Shown here: positions 1 to 13,290 of the stretch, one piece after another
How the letters are laid out: each line of letters opens with the position of its first letter
Position numbering within the stretch: the first letter of the stretch is position 1
Source: Erythrophleum ivorense
Taxonomy: Eukaryota > Streptophyta > Magnoliopsida > Fabales > Fabaceae
Length of the DNA stretch: 64,000 nt
Assembly: GCA_026724425.1 (NCBI GenBank)
Contig: JAIUCV010000282.1
Coordinates: forward strand, 1 to 64,000
Direction: 5' to 3'
Program-made: the position numbers and the translations under genes
The notes under the pieces: generated by a model
Database searches by the model: none
The model's input: only the letters and a program-made list of their open reading frames with translations
Told to the model about the DNA's origin: nothing

Positions 1-199
1 TAAACTAGGATAAATCTTTTAAGTTTGATTTTTTTCCTTAAATTTATCTTATGACACTTTATTTACTATTTTTTTAAATGTTGTGCATTTCTCTTTCTAG
101 ATTTAAACTTTACTTTAAATTTATCTTAAGAAATAGTCCTTTAGTTGTTTTTGTAAAACCTAATTCATCTCCCTTCTTAGGTTCTAACCATCCCTAAAA
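1..199 (+). repeat. Copia 5' LTR, last ~199 bp
   Basis: This stretch aligns by eye with the last part of the copia 3' LTR (30,200-30,371), including the shared tail reading CTAACCATCCCTAAAA here and TAGCCATTCCTAACA there. It is followed at once by a primer-binding site, as expected for a 5' LTR. The terminal CA has become AA. About 960 bp of the LTR should lie left of the window. Confidence 0.8.
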
Positions 200-201
200 T
201 G

Positions 202-212
202 TGGTATCAAAG
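202..212 (+). other. Copia primer-binding site (initiator Met tRNA)
   Basis: TGGTATCAAAG sits two bases after the LTR end and differs by one base from the common plant element site TGGTATCAGAG, complementary to the 3' end of initiator tRNA-Met. It marks the LTR-interior border. Confidence 0.8.
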
Positions 213-252
213 GTTGAGCTCTTGTTTAAGGACTTGGCATCTCAAGTGTGAA

Positions 253-2106
253 ATGACTAGACTTAATGATAGTATATTGCTTGAAGGACTTTCTATTAAT
301 AAACTTCCTAATTTTAATGGTGAAAACTATACTTATTAGAAACTTAGAATGAAACTTTTCTTTTAAGCTGTTGATATTGATATTTAGGAAGTTATTGAAG
401 ATGGTCCTTATATTCCTATCAAAATTGACCATGGCCAAGAAGTGCCTAAACCCAAAAATGAATGGAATGAAAATGATAAAAGAAGACTATTGCTTCATGC
501 TAAAGCTAAGTTGATTCTTACTAGTGCTTTAAGTTTAATATGAGTATTTCAAAGTCTCTAATTGTGTAACTACCAAAGAAATGTAGGAAGCTTTAAAAAT
601 TGCTCATGAAGTGATTAGTGGTGTCAAAGAAAATAAAATCAACATTTTCACAAATTAATATAAAATGTTCATATTGAAGCAAGATGAGTTTATTAAAGAA
701 ATGCAAATAAAATTTACTCACATTATTAATCATCTGATAGCTTGGGGAAAAACTTATTCTCAAAAGGATCAAGTGTACAAGATTTTAAGAGCTCTTTCTC
801 TTGAGTAGTAACCCAAGGTGACAGCAATTAAAGAAACCAAAGGCGCCTTTGTTCAATCTATTGTTGTACTTTTTGGGAATCTTTAAGAATATAAAGCCAA
901 GTTGTCGTAACTTCTTGAAGATCAAGAGAAGAAGAAGAAAAGAATTTCCCTTGAAGCCACCTCTTCACATTAAGTTGGAGAAGAAGAATGTGATTAAAGC
1001 ACTTCTTTTGATGACATATAGATTAACGAAGAAAACTTTAGTCTTTTTGTTAAGAAATTTGAAAAAAAATTTTCAACAATAAAATACAAGAGGGAAAAAG
1101 GCCATAAAAAAGGAATTAAGAAAGCAACAAGGAATCACCAAATTGCTATAAGTGTAGAAAAACCACGCATGTAAATTGCGATGTCCTCAATATCTCAATA
1201 AGCAAGAAAATGTTAAAAAGAGAAAAGGAAAAGATAAGAAGAAGGCTTACATATCTACAACTTAGGCAAATAGTGACTTTGACTCTAATGGAGAAGAAGA
1301 AACTAAGGAAGCTAACCTCTTTGTCATGGCTAGAGATGAAGATGAGGTAAATATTTTAAATTCTACTCTTTCTTATGAAGAACTTCAAGATGCCTTTCAA
1401 GAATTATATGATAAGTCTTAAAAAATTGATGAGTCACTTGCTCTTTTATAGAAAAAGGTTTTGATCTTAGAAGATGAGCTGAAAAAGCTAAAAGAAGAAA
1501 AAGTTCTTTTAGAAGAAATAAATTTGCTTCTAGAAAAGAAAGTTAAAGCCTTAAAGTGTGAAAATAAACATTTGAAAGGAAATACTACTTTTACAAACTG
1601 CTCTTCTTTATTATGATTGTGAAAAATTAATCTTAGAAAAAGAAAATTTGACAAACACTCTTGCAAAGTTCACAAAAGGTAAAGATAATCTAAACATATT
1701 ACTAGGTAAACAAAGATGTGTCTTTGACAAAAGTAGACTAGCTTATAATCCTAATGTTAGACAAAAATATTCTAAGAATTTCTTTGTTTTAGCAATTATG
1801 TCTAGTAGTTCATTTATTACTTATTTTCACTGTGTTCAAAAAGGCCACAGCTCTCAAGCATGTACTTACAAAAAGAATAGATCATTTAGAGGGTTCCTAA
1901 AAGAATTTCTAACATCTAAGGACTCAAGAAAGTTTAGGTACCTAAATTAAATGTCTTTTGTAAGTGTTTTTTCAAGTACCAAGTGGCAAATGGTACTTAG
2001 ACAGTGGTTATTCCAAACACATGAACAGAGACAAGTCAAAATTTCTCACCCTTCAATCCAAGATTGTTGAAAAGTTAACTGTTAAAGGAGATGGTAGTGG
2101 GAAAAA
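253..2106 (+). pseudogene. Copia gag, linker and protease, degenerate
   Basis: From the ATG at 253 the frame reads like the N-terminal gag domain of plant copia elements (DUF4219/UBN2 type: an NFNGENYTY-like start, then an EVIEDGPY-like block). It is broken in frame by TAG at 337, where the family has Trp, TAA at 364 and TAG at 385. A shortened zinc knuckle (Cys-X2-Cys-X4-His-X2-Cys, usually X4) lies at 1,144-1,179. An acidic stretch and Lys/Glu-rich coiled coil follow (about 1,260-1,640), then the conserved block ending in GKQRCVFDKSRLAYNP (about 1,690-1,760). A second knuckle near 1,820-1,865 has lost its first Cys. The aspartic protease start WYLDSG lies near 1,991-2,008. Capsid and processing roles come from the family; this copy makes no product. 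It is cut at 2,106 by a solo LTR. Confidence 0.85.
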
Positions 2107-5100
2107 TGTAATACTTGGCTTTCTTAAGAACATTAGAAATGAATTAGTTATAAAAGAAAGTCCCCTAAATTGAATAAGTTGAGTCCAAATAAAATTAGAA
2201 CAATAATTAAACCCCTAAAAACAAGAATCTAAGGCCAAAGGTGCCCTGAAAATGGAGCCAGAATAGTTAAACGAAAATTGACAAAAATGTAATGGCATTT
2301 TCGTAATTTTGGATACTTTTAGAAAACCTGAAGAAGGGAACTTTAAATGGAAATTTTGAGTTTTGTGGAGTTCTTAAAGGCCCTGAAAACCATAGGAACT
2401 CCTAGAATGGTTAAAACCCCTTTGGTTTACGTTTGAAAGCATTAGTTGACCAAAATTTTGACCAATTTATTCGAGAAGGTTTTAATCTAATTTGAGAAAA
2501 ATTAGAGGAATTTTATGGATTAGAGGATCTAAATTTTATGATGGAAATGACAGTTCTCAAAAAGGAGTTGAAATGAGTCTAAATGGGAAGAACCAAGAAA
2601 AAGGGACAAAATAGAAATTTTTAAAAAGTGTCCCACTCCTCCCATCTGGCTAATTAACTTAGTTTCTTTCCCAAATCAGAGAAGAGACTAGCTAGGAGAG
2701 ACACATAAGAAGGAAAGTAAAAGAGGAAGAAAAACCTATCAAAAAGGGTAAGAAATCAATACGTTCTCAAGCCTCTTCCTTGACTAATCTTGTTCTTCTC
2801 TTCCTTCTCTCTTCTCCTATGGTTTTGGTGATTGAATTAGGACTATTTTGTGGTTGGTTCAGTAAGAAGAAGGGAGATTTTGCAAGAGAGATTGGAAGCA
2901 TTAGAAAGGCTTTTAGAAGAGCTTGCAAACAAGGTAAATTTCCATGGATGTTGTTACTTTTTTTTGTTCCTTTTCTCATGGTGAGTTTTGACCAACTCTA
3001 GGCTATGTAGGAGGAGATAAATTCTAACCAAAACCAAGGTAGAAGTAAGGGTTTTAAAATGTAGGAATTAAGAATATGCAATTAGAATTAAATGAGAAGT
3101 ATTAGAAATTAACTTATGGCAATTAGGGATTTTTCTACACCTTGGCAAATATAAGGCTTTCTAATGATAATTTAGCCTATGTAAGAGTATGTAAAAGATC
3201 ATAAGACCTTTAAGAAGCTTCACAATTGCCAATTCCCTAAAGAAAATTAACAAAACTCCATGGTCCATTACCTTGCTTAGGTCTCAACCAAGATAGGTTT
3301 AAGCACCTAAGGAGAGTATTAATTAATTGTAAGGATAGAGAAGGCCTAGATATGATTAGTAAACACCAAAGGAAGCATTGGTATGAAATTAGAAGTCATG
3401 GTTTATGAGATGGAAGTTTAGGCTCCATTTTAAGGCATAAAGAAGTAACTTAGGTTTAGGCTCCTTGAAGTGAATGAGAGATAACTCTAATGAGTTTATA
3501 TGGAGTCATATGACCTAAAATGAATGAGAAATTGGAGCCAAGATCATGCATCCTAGGTGTTGCTTCATTATGCACTTATATGGAACCATAATCATGTATT
3601 AAAATAAAATAAGCTTACATAGAGTTTGTGTGAAGCTAGAACTTGCTCTGATGATGTAATTATGCCCCATTTGATGTGTCTAGGCCAAATGAATCAAGCC
3701 CCACCTAGTTACATGTGTATGGCCAAAAAGGGGAAGGAGTAATCAAAGGGAAAGGTTGTATTCTTACTTCAAGGTAGCTCTCTAACATTTCTTACATGCA
3801 TTTCTTAGATGTTTGCTTGTCATTGGATGCTTGTGTGTATGTGTGAATTATGAGATATGTTTCTAGCCATTGATTACATGTTATAATACCATTATACTTC
3901 TTGAAATGTATTTTGAATGTAAAGTGGCTTGAATGGGTATGGTTATGCCAAAAGTCCCTTAGTATAGGTTAGAATGAGCTAAAAGTCCCTAGGAATGGGT
4001 GAGACAAAGCCAAAAGTCTCAAGAAGGGTGAGGCTAAGTCAAAAGTCCCTTGAAAGTGGGCAAAAAAAATCCAAAAGTTTCAAAGAAATTGGGTGAGACT
4101 AGACCTAAAGAAATTGGGTGAAACTAGACCAACACCTTTTAGAACCTATGTTTGACATGTACGAGTTCACATGATAAGGAAATTAATTTATGTGTGTTCA
4201 TGAGAAGTTTTTATGGCATCCATGCATTGTTTGACATGAAAATGCATCCTTTATATATGTTGAGAAGGGTAAAGAGCTATTAGGATTCATTGAATTTCAC
4301 TTTCCCCCCACATATGACTAACCATGTGTAGGTGAGCCAAGTGAACTAAGAAATGAAGGCTAAACATCTTGAAGAATAAGACTTTGACAATAGAATAGAA
4401 AATTTGGCATTTTGATGTTAGAGCTTTTAACTAAATGATATTTACGATATGTAAATTATTGAGAATGTGTAAGAATATGTAAATATGATGTATGAATGTA
4501 TTTTGGAACCAAATGTATGCATATATGAGGTTTTGCCATCCATGTGCCTTGATGTTTATGTGTATGAATTCAAGTGAAGAGGTGAGAATGAGTTCCATGA
4601 TAATGTGAACCATTTGGCATGCCTTTATATGCTATAAGTATGCTTTTGGACATGCCTAAGTGGTTGTGAAATGATGAGAAAGCCATTTGGTATATTTTGA
4701 CCCCTTTGTGGACTTCAAATTGATCACTTTCTTGAGCTAAACCAAAGTCTAACCAAATGATGAGTTTTTGTATAAAATTTGGCCAGCATATAGGTCTCAT
4801 CTAGATTTTTTCATAGAGCTAGAGAACACTCAATTTGGAGCTCTAGAGAACTTATTGTGATTTTTCCAAGTTTGCTAAATTATGCAGAATTGTCAAGATT
4901 ACTATTTATATGGTTAGTTTCAGTTCTAGGGTCTCTCAGGAGCTAAATGAAATCCAATGCTTATAAAATTTTATAGATATAAACCAGACATTGTAATATT
5001 TCCATGGCCACTGAAAGCACTCAATTTGGATCAGTATAGAGAGAGTTATACATTTTTTAACATCAGGGTCTGCATCAATCTGAGAGCACGACCCAGTGTA

Positions 5101-5527
5101 CTATTCCATTGACTTTCATAGGCCAAATGCTATTGTCTTGATCTAGAATTATTTTTATTGTTATTTAATATCCAGAGCTTTTCAAAAAGCTATCATATAC
5201 ATGATTTTAATTTTTCTAAAATTAGTTACGAATTTCCAAAGTTCATATCAAAAAATGGCCCTGCAACATGAGAGCAACTTTTTGATTTTGTGAAGTATGG
5301 TTCAAAATTCGAGAATTGTGCAATGAATTGTGATGCTTCTGATATGAATGAATATGTTATATATGGATAATGAAATTGGTAAGCCTACATGGTCCCTAAA
5401 GCCAAGAATGAATTAATTAGGCTTTCAATGACGTAAAATATTGTTGCTAAAAGTACTATTTTCATGCAAATAAGTGTTATATGCCAATAGTGTCATGAGT
5501 TGAAAGCCATATAGATATGGTGTTACA
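2107..5527 (+). repeat. Solo LTR inside copia gag-pol (TSD AAAAA)
   Basis: The 3,421-bp unit starts TGTAATACTTGG, ends ATGGTGTTACA and is flanked by the direct repeat AAAAA at 2,102-2,106 and 5,528-5,532. Copia protease precedes it and copia integrase follows it, so it is a clean insertion. No interior domain is present, which makes it a solo LTR left by LTR-LTR recombination. It matches the solo LTR at 30,714-42,848 along its length (for example 2,160-2,260 against 30,755-30,850). It carries the minisatellite (3,930-4,135), the dyad box at 4,284 and donor-like GTAA/GTAG boxes. Short frames inside, such as 2,767-3,001, are chance frames. Confidence 0.9.
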
Positions 5528-5532
5528 AAAAA

Positions 5533-6520
5533 CATGGCATAAGTAAAGTTGGTAAGAATTTCTTTCCTTTCATGAATAATATAGTGTTAGTTGCAGGCCT
5601 GAATCATAACTTACTAAGTATTAATCAATTGTATGATAAAAATAATAACGTAATCCTTGATTCAAAAAATTGCATAATTGAAAATATAAATGATAAATAA
5701 GTTAAGCTTGTAGGTCATACAATTCATAATGTTTATGCCATTAATATTGATGAAGAACCTTTTATTGATTCCAAATGCTTAATGAGTATTAATGATGATA
5801 GTTAGCTTTGGCATAAAAGGCTTGTTCATGCTAGCATGAGTCTCTTAGATAAGTTTGCTAAAAGGGATCTTGTTATTGGTTTACCTAAAATTAAGTTTGA
5901 AAACTAAAAACTTTGTGATGCTTAGCAAAAGGGTAAACAAGTCCAAGTCTCTTTCAAATCTAAAGATATTGTCTCTACTACTATACCTTTGCAACTAATT
6001 CACATGGACCTAGTAAGACCATCTAGAACAATGAGTTTTAGGGGCAACTTTTAGTACTTATAGATGTTGATAATTACTCTAGATACACATGGAAACTTTT
6101 TCTTACTCACAAAGATCAAGCCTTCAAATCTTTTCTAAAATTAGCTAAATTTATTTAGAATGACTGAGGCATGACCATTGTGAGAATAAGAAGTGACTAT
6201 GTAGGGAATTTAATAACATTGACTTTATAGAGTTTTGAGAAGTCAATGGCATTGAGTATAACTTTTCCTTTCCTAAAGCACCATAACAAAATGGTGTTGT
6301 TAAAAGAAAAAATAGATCTCTGGGAGAAATGGAAGAACTATGCTTAATGAGAGGAACTTTTCAAGTATTTTTAGGCAAATATAGTGAATATCACTTGTTA
6401 TTCATGAATAAAGCCTTGATTAGGTCCTTATTGAACAAAAGCCCATATGAACTATATAAAAAAAAAAGCCTAATATTTCTCACTTTCATATTTTTAGTTG
6501 CAAATGCTTTATACTAGATA
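5533..6520 (+). pseudogene. Copia integrase region, degenerate
   Basis: After the solo LTR the copia reading resumes with the conserved block NIVLVAGLNHNLLSINQL (about 5,580-5,635). Then comes the GAG-pre-integrase zinc region, reading LWHKRLVHASMSLLDKFA near 5,810-5,860, and the start of the integrase core, reading LIHMDLV near 5,996-6,016. Beyond that the frame shifts often and stops are frequent. Integrase would join element cDNA to host DNA; here it is certainly non-functional. The stretch leads without a break into the domain after integrase at 6,521. Confidence 0.8.
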
Positions 6521-8520
6521 ATGGTAAAGACTTTTTTAGGTAAATTTATTGCAAAATATGATGAAGCAATCTTTCTAGGATATTCAAGCACAAGCAAAGC
6601 CTATAGCGTTTACAATAAAAGAACATTGGTTGTGGAAGAATCTATTTATGTTACATTTGATGGAGCAAACTTTCTTGATAAAAAGGTATCTTCTGATGAT
6701 GATGTTGTAGTTTCAGTTGAAAAGATAACTTTACAAGAAAGTCAAGAAAAAGATTATTTAAAGAAGGAAGGTTCTATAAAAAGTTCAAAGAAGGACAATG
6801 AAGTTTAAGAGCAACCACAACAGAAGCTTTAAGTGATCCATAAGATCTTCCAAAAGGATGGAAATTTATAAAAAAACTATCCTATTGACCAAGTAATAGG
6901 TAACATAACTCAAAGGGTAACAACTTAAAACTCTATTAGAAATATTTGTAATCACTTTGTTTTTCTCTCACAATTTGAACCTAAAGACATTATGAGGTAA
7001 TAACTAATGAATATTGGGTCTTAGCTATGCAAGAAGAGTTAAATCAATATGAAAGGAACCAAGTTTGGAAACTAGTGCCTAGACTGAATGATTGTCTTAT
7101 CATTGGTACCAAATGGGTTTTTAGAAACAAACTTGATGAATCAAGAATAGTTTTGGAAATAAAGCTAAAATTATAGCAAAAGGGTATAATCAAGAAGAAG
7201 GCATATATTATGATGAAACTTTTGCATTAGTAGCTAGATTAGAAGCCATTTGTATGTTATTAGGATTTACATGCATTAAAAATTTTAAACTATATGAAAT
7301 GGATGTAAAAAGTCCTTTTTTCAATGGCTATATTAATGAAGTTTATGTAAACCAACCACCTAGTTTTAAAAATCCTTCTTCACCTAATAATGTTTTCAAA
7401 TTAAGAAAAGCTTTTATTTGGTTTGAAACAAGCTCCTATAGCTTGGTATGTAAGATTAAGCTTATTTTTAATTGAAAATAGTTTCTCCAGAGGTAAAGTG
7501 GACATACGTTTATTCTTCAAAAAGAAAAATCATGACATTCTCATTATGCAAATTTATATAGATGATATTATATTTGATGCTCCTAATAAATTTTTATGTA
7601 AAAAATTTGTCAAGATTATGTAAGGAGAATTTGAAATTCTATAATAGGTGAACTCAACTTTTTCCTTGGTCTACAAATCAAACAACAAAAGGTTTGCATC
7701 TTTATTAGCCAAGCCAAATATGCCAAGGAGCTACTTAGAAGCTAAGAATGGAAAAAGATAAACTTATTGGCATTCTTATGAGTTCACCACAAAAATGGAT
7801 AAGAATGAAGGTGGAAAACCCTTTGATTGGTTCTAGTAGATTGGATAAAATGATTGGTTCTATCTTACGAAATACAAAAGTATGATTGGTTTTATCTTAC
7901 ATTTGACTGCAAGTAGACTAGATAAAATGCTTAGTATTTGCATGTTTACCTATTTTCAAACTTGTCTTATTATGAAAAGAATCACAAGATATCTTGCTAG
8001 CACTACTCAAATAGGATTACAATATTATAAGGGTTTTTAAAATGAATTAATTGGCTATTTGAATGCTAACTTCGCTTGAAGTAAAACTAATAGAAAGAGC
8101 ACTAGTGGAACATGTCAACTATTTAAAAACTTTTGTGTATCTTGGTTTAGTGAAAAAGTAAAATGGTGCAACATTATCTATTGCCAAAGCCAAGTACATT
8201 ATAGCTAGAAGTTGTTGTGTTCAAATCCTATGGATGAAGCAACAATTTGAGGATCTTGGTGTGTATCTTAAGGATATTCCCATCAGGTGAGATAATTCTA
8301 GTGCAATCAATCTTACCAAGAATCTTATTATGCATTTATGAACTAAACATATTGAAATTAGGCATTATATTATTAGAGATCATGTTCAAAAGATAAATGT
8401 CTCTCTTGAATTTGTTCCTATTAATGAACAACTTGCTAATATCTTCACAAAACCTTTTCCTAAAAGAAGGTTCTATTTTATTGGAAGAGAACTTGGCATG
8501 GTAAATCCTAATGAATTATA
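6521..8520 (+). pseudogene. Copia reverse transcriptase and RNase H, degenerate
   Basis: The frame at 6,521-6,808 reads EAIFLGYSSTSKAYSVYNKRTLVVEESI, the conserved segment after the copia integrase core. Reverse transcriptase (RVT_2 type) begins near 7,030 with NQVWKLVPRL and KWVFRNKLDE. The KQAPIAWYVRL segment lies near 7,424-7,456, and the catalytic block reads YIDDII near 7,555-7,572, where copia usually has YVDDI. RNase H follows: a GTCQLF segment near 8,108 and the family's C-terminal tail near 8,340-8,515. Frameshifts and stops occur about every 100-200 bases. Stops often fall where the family has Trp or Gln, which fits C-to-T decay of methylated DNA (inference). The end near 8,520 is approximate. 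Confidence 0.82.
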
Positions 8521-8634
8521 AGACTTTACTATTTCCCCTACTGCTTATTCCTTTTAAGTCATCCTTACTAACTTAAGCATCAGAGTCTCTTATAAGTTTG
8601 TTTTGCAAGTGCTCTTTGAATCCTCATCATCTCT
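8521..8634 (+). other. Copia post-pol non-coding spacer
   Basis: This 114-bp AT-rich stretch lies between the copia RNase H end and the next LTR. No frame or motif is visible. By position it is the start of the copia 3' region that appears to resume at 24,438. Confidence 0.5.
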
Positions 8635-11600
8635 TGTAACATCTGGCTCTCTGAAAATGAGAGAAAACGTGAGAAACGTAATATATGGTTTCTTTGTCAA
8701 CAAAAAAAATTCACTGGATATAAAAGGAAGTCCCCCGAAATGACTTAGTTAAGGTCCCAAAAAATTTGAGAAGCATTCTAAACTCCTAAAAATGAGAATC
8801 CCAAACTCAAAAGGAAAGAAAAACAAGCTAGAATGAAGAAATAAATTGTGACGAAAGATCGAAGAAACGTAAGGGCATTTTTGTCATTTTGAGCAAATTT
8901 TAGAATTCATATATGAGGGCTTTTTAAATGGAATTTTAAAGTTCTTCGAGGTTCTTAGACGCCCTGAAAAACCATGGAAGCCCTGAGACAGTTAAAACCC
9001 TTCCAATCGACGTTTTCTAACATCGATTGACCTAAATATTAATTAATTCATTCGGGAAGGTTTTAGCTCCGATTTGAGTGATTCCAAAAGCATTTTAGTG
9101 GGAACCTAAATTTCATAATGGAAAAGACGATTTTCAAAAAGAGCTAAAACAAGTTAGAAATAAAAATACCAAAAATGAAGGGCAAATTAGAATTTTTAAG
9201 AAAGTGGAAGCTTCTTGAACACTCTTTAAGTTTCTTATTTCTTCTCCCCTTCATTTGCACGACCCATTCTGCCCAAAAACTAGAGAAAATACCAGCTCTC
9301 TTAGGTGCACCATGGAGGAGAAGAAAGGAGGAGAAAAAACAAGGAAAATGTAAGGAATTTTATAAATTTTCATGCTCCTTCCTTTTCTAAACTTGTTCCT
9401 CTCCTCTTGAGTTTTCTTCTTATGATTTTATTGAATTTTTTGGATTTTTTTTTAGGGAAGAATAGAGGGAAAAATTCGGATTTGAATAGAGGAGGTCAAA
9501 GAAGACAAGATTCAAGTGAGAAAACAAGGAAAAATAAGGTAATTTCTTCTTCCATGATTGCTATCCCTTGCTCCTCTTCTCCCTATGGTTCGTCCCTTTT
9601 AAGAAGTCATAGGAGGGCTTGGTTTTTAGGCAGAACCAAGGGTGATTCTTAAGAAAAAGGGTGTGAAGATTAAGAATATGCAAAAAGAATTAACAAATAA
9701 CCATGAAAATTCAAGATGCAAATTCTAAAGTTTCATATGTTTCTTGTAAAATCTGATTTGGTACCTTGATTTCTATTCCTAAATGAGAGTTTAAATGAGC
9801 TCTTAAGATCCCTAGAAGTCTCCCCATGTGCTTCCTCCATCAAGAAAATAAAGCAAAGTCCTTGGAGAGCAAAATGTTTCCTAGGTTTGGCCAAGAGAGG
9901 TTTGCATACCTAGGGAGAGTTTTAAATTTTTTTAAACCTATTTTTGAGTCATATATGATGAGTGAAGACGTGGGGAGGCCTTGGGAAAAAATTAAAAACA
10001 ATAGAAAGTGAGTTGGTGCCTTATGTTCCATAATATGAACTAAAGAAGCAACATGTAGTTAGGCTCTTTATTTTAATTGTGTGATGACTCCAAGAGGCTT
10101 AAAAGGAGTCAAGAATCATATTTAAAAGGAAAGAATGGAGCCTAGAATTTATTTGATGAGTGTTGCTTCATTAGGTGCATTCTTGGAAACATAAAAGGGC
10201 TAATGAGCCAAGCTAGTGTCTAAGCAAGTTGTGTGGCCTTTGTCTTTGCTTCAAAAATATAATTAGCTTCCATATGATGTGTCTAGGCTAGGAGGAATGA
10301 TCTCCACCTTCTTGGGTGTGTGAGGTCAAGGGAGAGGATTGAAGGCTTAAAGAAAAAGTATACAAATGCTAGCAAAGTAGTTCTCTCCACCTTCTCTCAT
10401 GCATAGAAGAGTGCCTATATTGTCTTGAATGTGTGTATGTATGTTTTGAGTCATGAAAAGTATTTTAGTATGATTTTATATGCCATGGTACCATGATGAT
10501 GCATTATGTTTCTAAATGATGTCTATGATACTTGCTTTGGTTTGCTTAAGTGTGGTGAAGCCAAGAAACCTTTAGCCATGGTGAGGATGAGCTAAGAACC
10601 CTTAAGATTAGTTGAGACAAGTAAAGAGTCTCCTAAAAGTGAGGTTGACCCCCAAGAGTAAGGTTGAGTCCAAGAACCTCTTAAAGAATGAGTGAGACAA
10701 GTCCAAAATCCACAAGTAAATAGGTGACGCTAATCCATTTACTTGGCAAGCCTATGTATGCCATGTATGACTTTTTCAAATGCTAAGAATGCTTCTTAAA
10801 TGATTACACATGTTAATATGTCCATGCATGCATTTGTGAGACTTATATTGCATGCTTTATATGTGATTGAATGGGAGATGAGCTGTTAGGATTCTTTGAA
10901 TCTCATTCCCTCTTCTCCAATGTCTTAACATGCTAAGTAAAATAATTAAGCAAGGTAATGGAGGCCACCAAGCCTAGAAGAAGAAGATTAGCATCAAAGT
11001 ATATGAATATGCCTAGTTTTACTTCCTTTTAGCCATATACATGGCATATGATGTAATCCATTGATAAAATTGTTATGTAACCATATGAGTGTGTAAATAT
11101 GTTAATGTATCATGTATGAATGAGAGTTAAGGTTATATGTATGAAAATGTACCATTTGGACATGTAATGGCAAACTAGCATCTTGGAAATGCATGTATAA
11201 ATAGAAGTGGAATGGCCAAATCGAAATGCATGTGGTTTGGGACCACTTGGATAGTTCATACAAGTCATTTTCATGCTTTTAAACTTGCCCAAGAGGTGCC
11301 AAACATCAAAGGAGACCATTTGGACATTTTGATACCTTATATGGAGCAAAGTTTGACCATTTTAGAATCTTATAACACTTTTTATTCAAATGAGCTCTTC
11401 TTGATATGAGATTTAGCAAGCACTTACAGCTTGTTGAGAGCTTTTTGGGAAGCTAAAGTGCAGAATTTTTAGAGGTCTATGGAATATTTGATGAATTTTC
11501 AAAATTGAGAAAAATTCTAATTTTGGTCATATTACTGTTCATACTAGTCTAAAAATTATTTTTGTCACTCGGGCCACAAATGATGTCCAATTGCCACAAA

Positions 11601-12352
11601 ATTTTATAAGGAGAAACTAGACATTTTTAGTGAATTGGGACAACTAGAAGCACCCATTTGGAGGTCTAGAGAGGGAGATATGAATTTTTAAAGATTCTAT
11701 CCAGTATTAGGCATTCAAACTGACCTCAGGTATTATTTGATTGTGTTTCGAGGCCTGGGTGTGCCTAAACTGGTATAAATTTATTTTTCACGTCTATCTA
11801 ACATCTGTAGCTTTCCAAATTCATATCCTTTACAAGGGTTGGATATTTTTGGAATTAATTGAACATTTTTGAAATTTGTACCAAAAAGTTGTGATAATAC
11901 CAGTAGCCAGCCAGACGTCTGCCCCTTTTCAAATGTCAAACGTCTTTTGTGTGATGATTCATGGTGTAGTCATATATTTTAGCATAAAGTATATATGTGT
12001 AGCTTTCTAAAATGGCAAATAATGTATTATTTTGATTTTTTTAGAATTAGTTATAATTTTTCAAAATTTGTGATAGAAATGGAAAAATTATGGCCGAGGC
12101 TATAATGATGAATTTCATGTGTTCTCTACCTTGCACGACCTCGGTAATGGAAATGAGTTATATCTATGTATTTAAATATGAGAATTTGATACATGAATCC
12201 ATCTGGCCCTCGGGACTCTAAAGAAAAAATTTTAACTGAGGTAAAGTACATGTATATTCATTGTTCTCATGCTACCCTTCTTACTTTATCATGAAATGCA
12301 TGGAATAAGAATAGAAATGGCATGATACAAGCTAGATAAATATGGTGTTACA
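8635..12352 (+). repeat. 5' LTR of LARD-like element (3,718 bp)
   Basis: It starts TGTAACATCTGG after copia sequence and ends ATGGTGTTACA just before a primer-binding site. By eye it is very similar to the LTR starting at 15,828; for example, 9,160-9,560 and 16,320-16,700 differ at only scattered bases. It contains a donor-like AAGGTAATTTC box near 9,537, the minisatellite (10,553-10,735) and the dyad box GATTCTTTGAATC at 10,890. Frames inside (9,175-9,652, 9,826-10,031, 11,110-11,409) have no family resemblance and recur in broken form in the sister LTR, so I do not call genes. Confidence 0.9.
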
Positions 12353-12357
12353 CTTAT

Positions 12358-12369
12358 TGGTATCAGAGT
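12358..12369 (+). other. Primer-binding site of LARD-like element
   Basis: TGGTATCAGAGT begins five bases after the LTR and matches the initiator-Met-tRNA site TGGTATCAGAGC except for the last base. Confidence 0.85.
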
Positions 12370-13107
12370 GAAGTTCTAGGCTCTCTTAAATTGGATTTGG
12401 CTTGAGGATGTAGCAATTTGGGCTATGTAAAAGCTTGAATGGATAGGTAAAGCCTTATTTGTGATATGTGGGGTGTATAAAGATAGTTTGTGGCTTTGTT
12501 CATGATGAGTAAGTTGTAGAATGGTCTTAGAGTAGAGAATGGATACCAGGAAAGAGTGGCCTCTAGAGTAGCTTAAGCAGAGTTCAGGGATCCGATGACT
12601 AGAGCTTTATGAAATATGATATCTCGTCGGGATTAATGGCAAGCCCTAGGTATGAACGATGAGGAATGATCTCATTAACATGAAGAGGCTTGCTAGAAAG
12701 AGTATTTGAGGCCTAGTTCTCCCTAGTAGTCATACTCGGACCATTTCGAGATATTTGGTGTAATGTAGAGACAAGCATAATACAGCGCGGTATGAGATGA
12801 GACTGCAGCTGTACAGGACTAATTTAGAGGGGAAGTGAAAAAAGAGTCACCCTCTAGCCACAACACCTAAATGTCTAAATAAGTTTCAAAGCCCCAAAAG
12901 GCTAATTCCCTCAGGCCAGAAGTTGGAGTTACAAGCTACACTCCTTAAAGCCCTGACAGCCCAGAAGTAATAGCCAACTATGTATGAATAAAACAAGAGG
13001 GAGAACCCCCTAGCTTAATGATAGGCTAGATATAAAGACCATGAGGCTTGAGTTTTGTAGCTAAAGATTAAAATCCAATCTCTTAAAAAGCAAGCCAATC
13101 AGAGGCC

Positions 13108-13290
13108 ATTAGCCGTGGCCAATTAACTGCTTAGCCACGGCCAATTATTCCAGGAAGCAGCGAGGTAATCCAAAGAATTCCTCACCATGGCCAATTAAGA
13201 AGCTACCCGTGGTCAATACTTAGACAAGAAAACTAGGATAAACTCGAGGCTAATTAGTCGCAGGGAATGATATGTTAGCCGTGGCAAATG
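13108..13290 (+). repeat. Cluster of TTAGCC(G/A)YGGCCAATTA motifs
   Basis: At least four copies occur: TTAGCCGTGGCCAATTA, TTAGCCACGGCCAATTA, a CCATGGCCAATTA variant, and TTAGCCGTGGCAAAT near 13,280. The core CCRYGG-like centre is dyad-symmetric and GC-rich in an AT-rich setting. The same cluster recurs at 22,918-23,100 in the second interior. Confidence 0.7.

Noticed and set aside
1964..2173. A 69-codon frame after the copia linker
   Set aside because: Its first part is true protease, but from 2,107 it reads into an inserted LTR, so the peptide end is an artefact.
9175..9652. Two overlapping plus-strand frames near the LTR leader
   Set aside because: Composition is purine-rich LTR leader; the near-identical LTR at 16,320-16,840 does not keep the frames.
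10890..10902. GATTCTTTGAATC as a heat-shock element
   Set aside because: Heat-shock elements need TTC and GAA spaced by two bases; here the gap is three.
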